From contig NZ_JARUBO010000005.1 in assembly GCF_029626235.1 (NCBI RefSeq), forward strand, positions 5,056,001 through 5,120,000: a DNA stretch of 64,000 nucleotides, read 5' to 3'. This stretch comes from Micromonospora sp. WMMD1120 (GTDB taxonomy: Bacteria > Actinomycetota > Actinomycetes > Mycobacteriales > Micromonosporaceae). Position numbers and translations under genes: made by a program. Under the pieces are notes generated by a model. That model did no database searches. It had not been told where the DNA came from and was given only the letters and a program-made list of their open reading frames with translations. This document shows positions 63,911 through 64,000 of this stretch, in pieces (within the stretch, counting starts at the first letter, position 1; each line of letters begins with the position of its first letter).

Positions 63911-64000
63911 CGGTACCCCTCTGATCGGTCTCGGCCGTTGTTCGCCGGCTCGCGGCGAATCACTGTTCGTCGGACTGTCGTGGCCTGTTCTCAGGCGCGG

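Overview
The window is very GC-rich actinobacterial DNA, most likely from Micromonospora or a close relative in the Micromonosporaceae. The support is third-position GC bias throughout, many GTG/TTG starts, many transcripts that look leaderless (a TAnnnT -10 box 6-7 nt before the start codon), class Ia nrdAB under a cobalamin riboswitch, a DUF397 / XRE-DUF5753 pair, a type VII secretion EccB, and a Tat-exported PHP-fold protein. I saw no tRNA, rRNA, CRISPR array, prophage or intact IS element. All calls come from reading the sequence; no database search was run.

Layout. 1-9 kb: the 5' end of an L-fuconate dehydratase gene; an NrdR box and B12 riboswitch ahead of nrdAB; a MerR-redoxin fusion regulator convergent with nrdB; an enolase followed by gene debris (a relA 3' fragment beside a decayed enolase 3' end); a small GntR regulator and a PAT-like acetyltransferase. 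9-19.4 kb: a voltage-gated-type ion channel, alpha/beta hydrolase/TetR, GNAT, a DUF6624 lipoprotein, AraC, a secreted S15 peptidase, a CehA/McbA-like PHP protein and MarR. 19.4-31.7 kb: a luciferase-like monooxygenase fused to hemerythrin, an ArsR-MFS operon on a textbook leaderless operator, hydrolase and VOC proteins, an acyl-CoA dehydrogenase, a small islet of hypotheticals with an excisionase-like HTH, EccB, methyltransferases, and a TetR/SDR pair.

31.7-39.4 kb: a chimeric gene remnant (part of an ABC permease joined to the first codons of a methyltransferase), then a divergent carbohydrate locus. On the minus strand are a solute-binding lipoprotein and two permeases. On the plus strand are a zinc-less MDR dehydrogenase, a TIM-barrel isomerase and a GH63-like glycosidase, translationally coupled or abutting. 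No ATPase is encoded here, so a shared one is implied. 39.4-50.8 kb: DUF2267, a serpin, a PemK/MazF-type protein, tandem repeats and a 38-bp palindrome, an FMN reductase, a phosphotransferase-fold gene lacking its catalytic loop, a GGDEF protein, DUF397/XRE, LacI plus a small ORF, a membrane Ser/Thr kinase, a histidine phosphatase, DinB, VOC, and a frameshifted nitrilase remnant.

50.8-64 kb: DedA, a NarL-type two-component system, a secreted transglycosylase-like protein with a long leader, a strong terminator, a 47-bp inverted repeat and a candidate small RNA, a dual-specificity-type phosphatase, a UvrA-like ABC protein divergent from a tandem-MerR regulator, a D-Ala-D-Ala carboxypeptidase, a cyclophilin, a second LacI, and two coupled lipoproteins. 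Nothing here is clearly a new multi-gene system. The most informative oddities are the catalytically dead redoxin on the MerR next to nrdAB, the LLM-hemerythrin fusion, the atypical channel, the kinase-fold gene missing its active site, and three separate patches of pseudogene debris.
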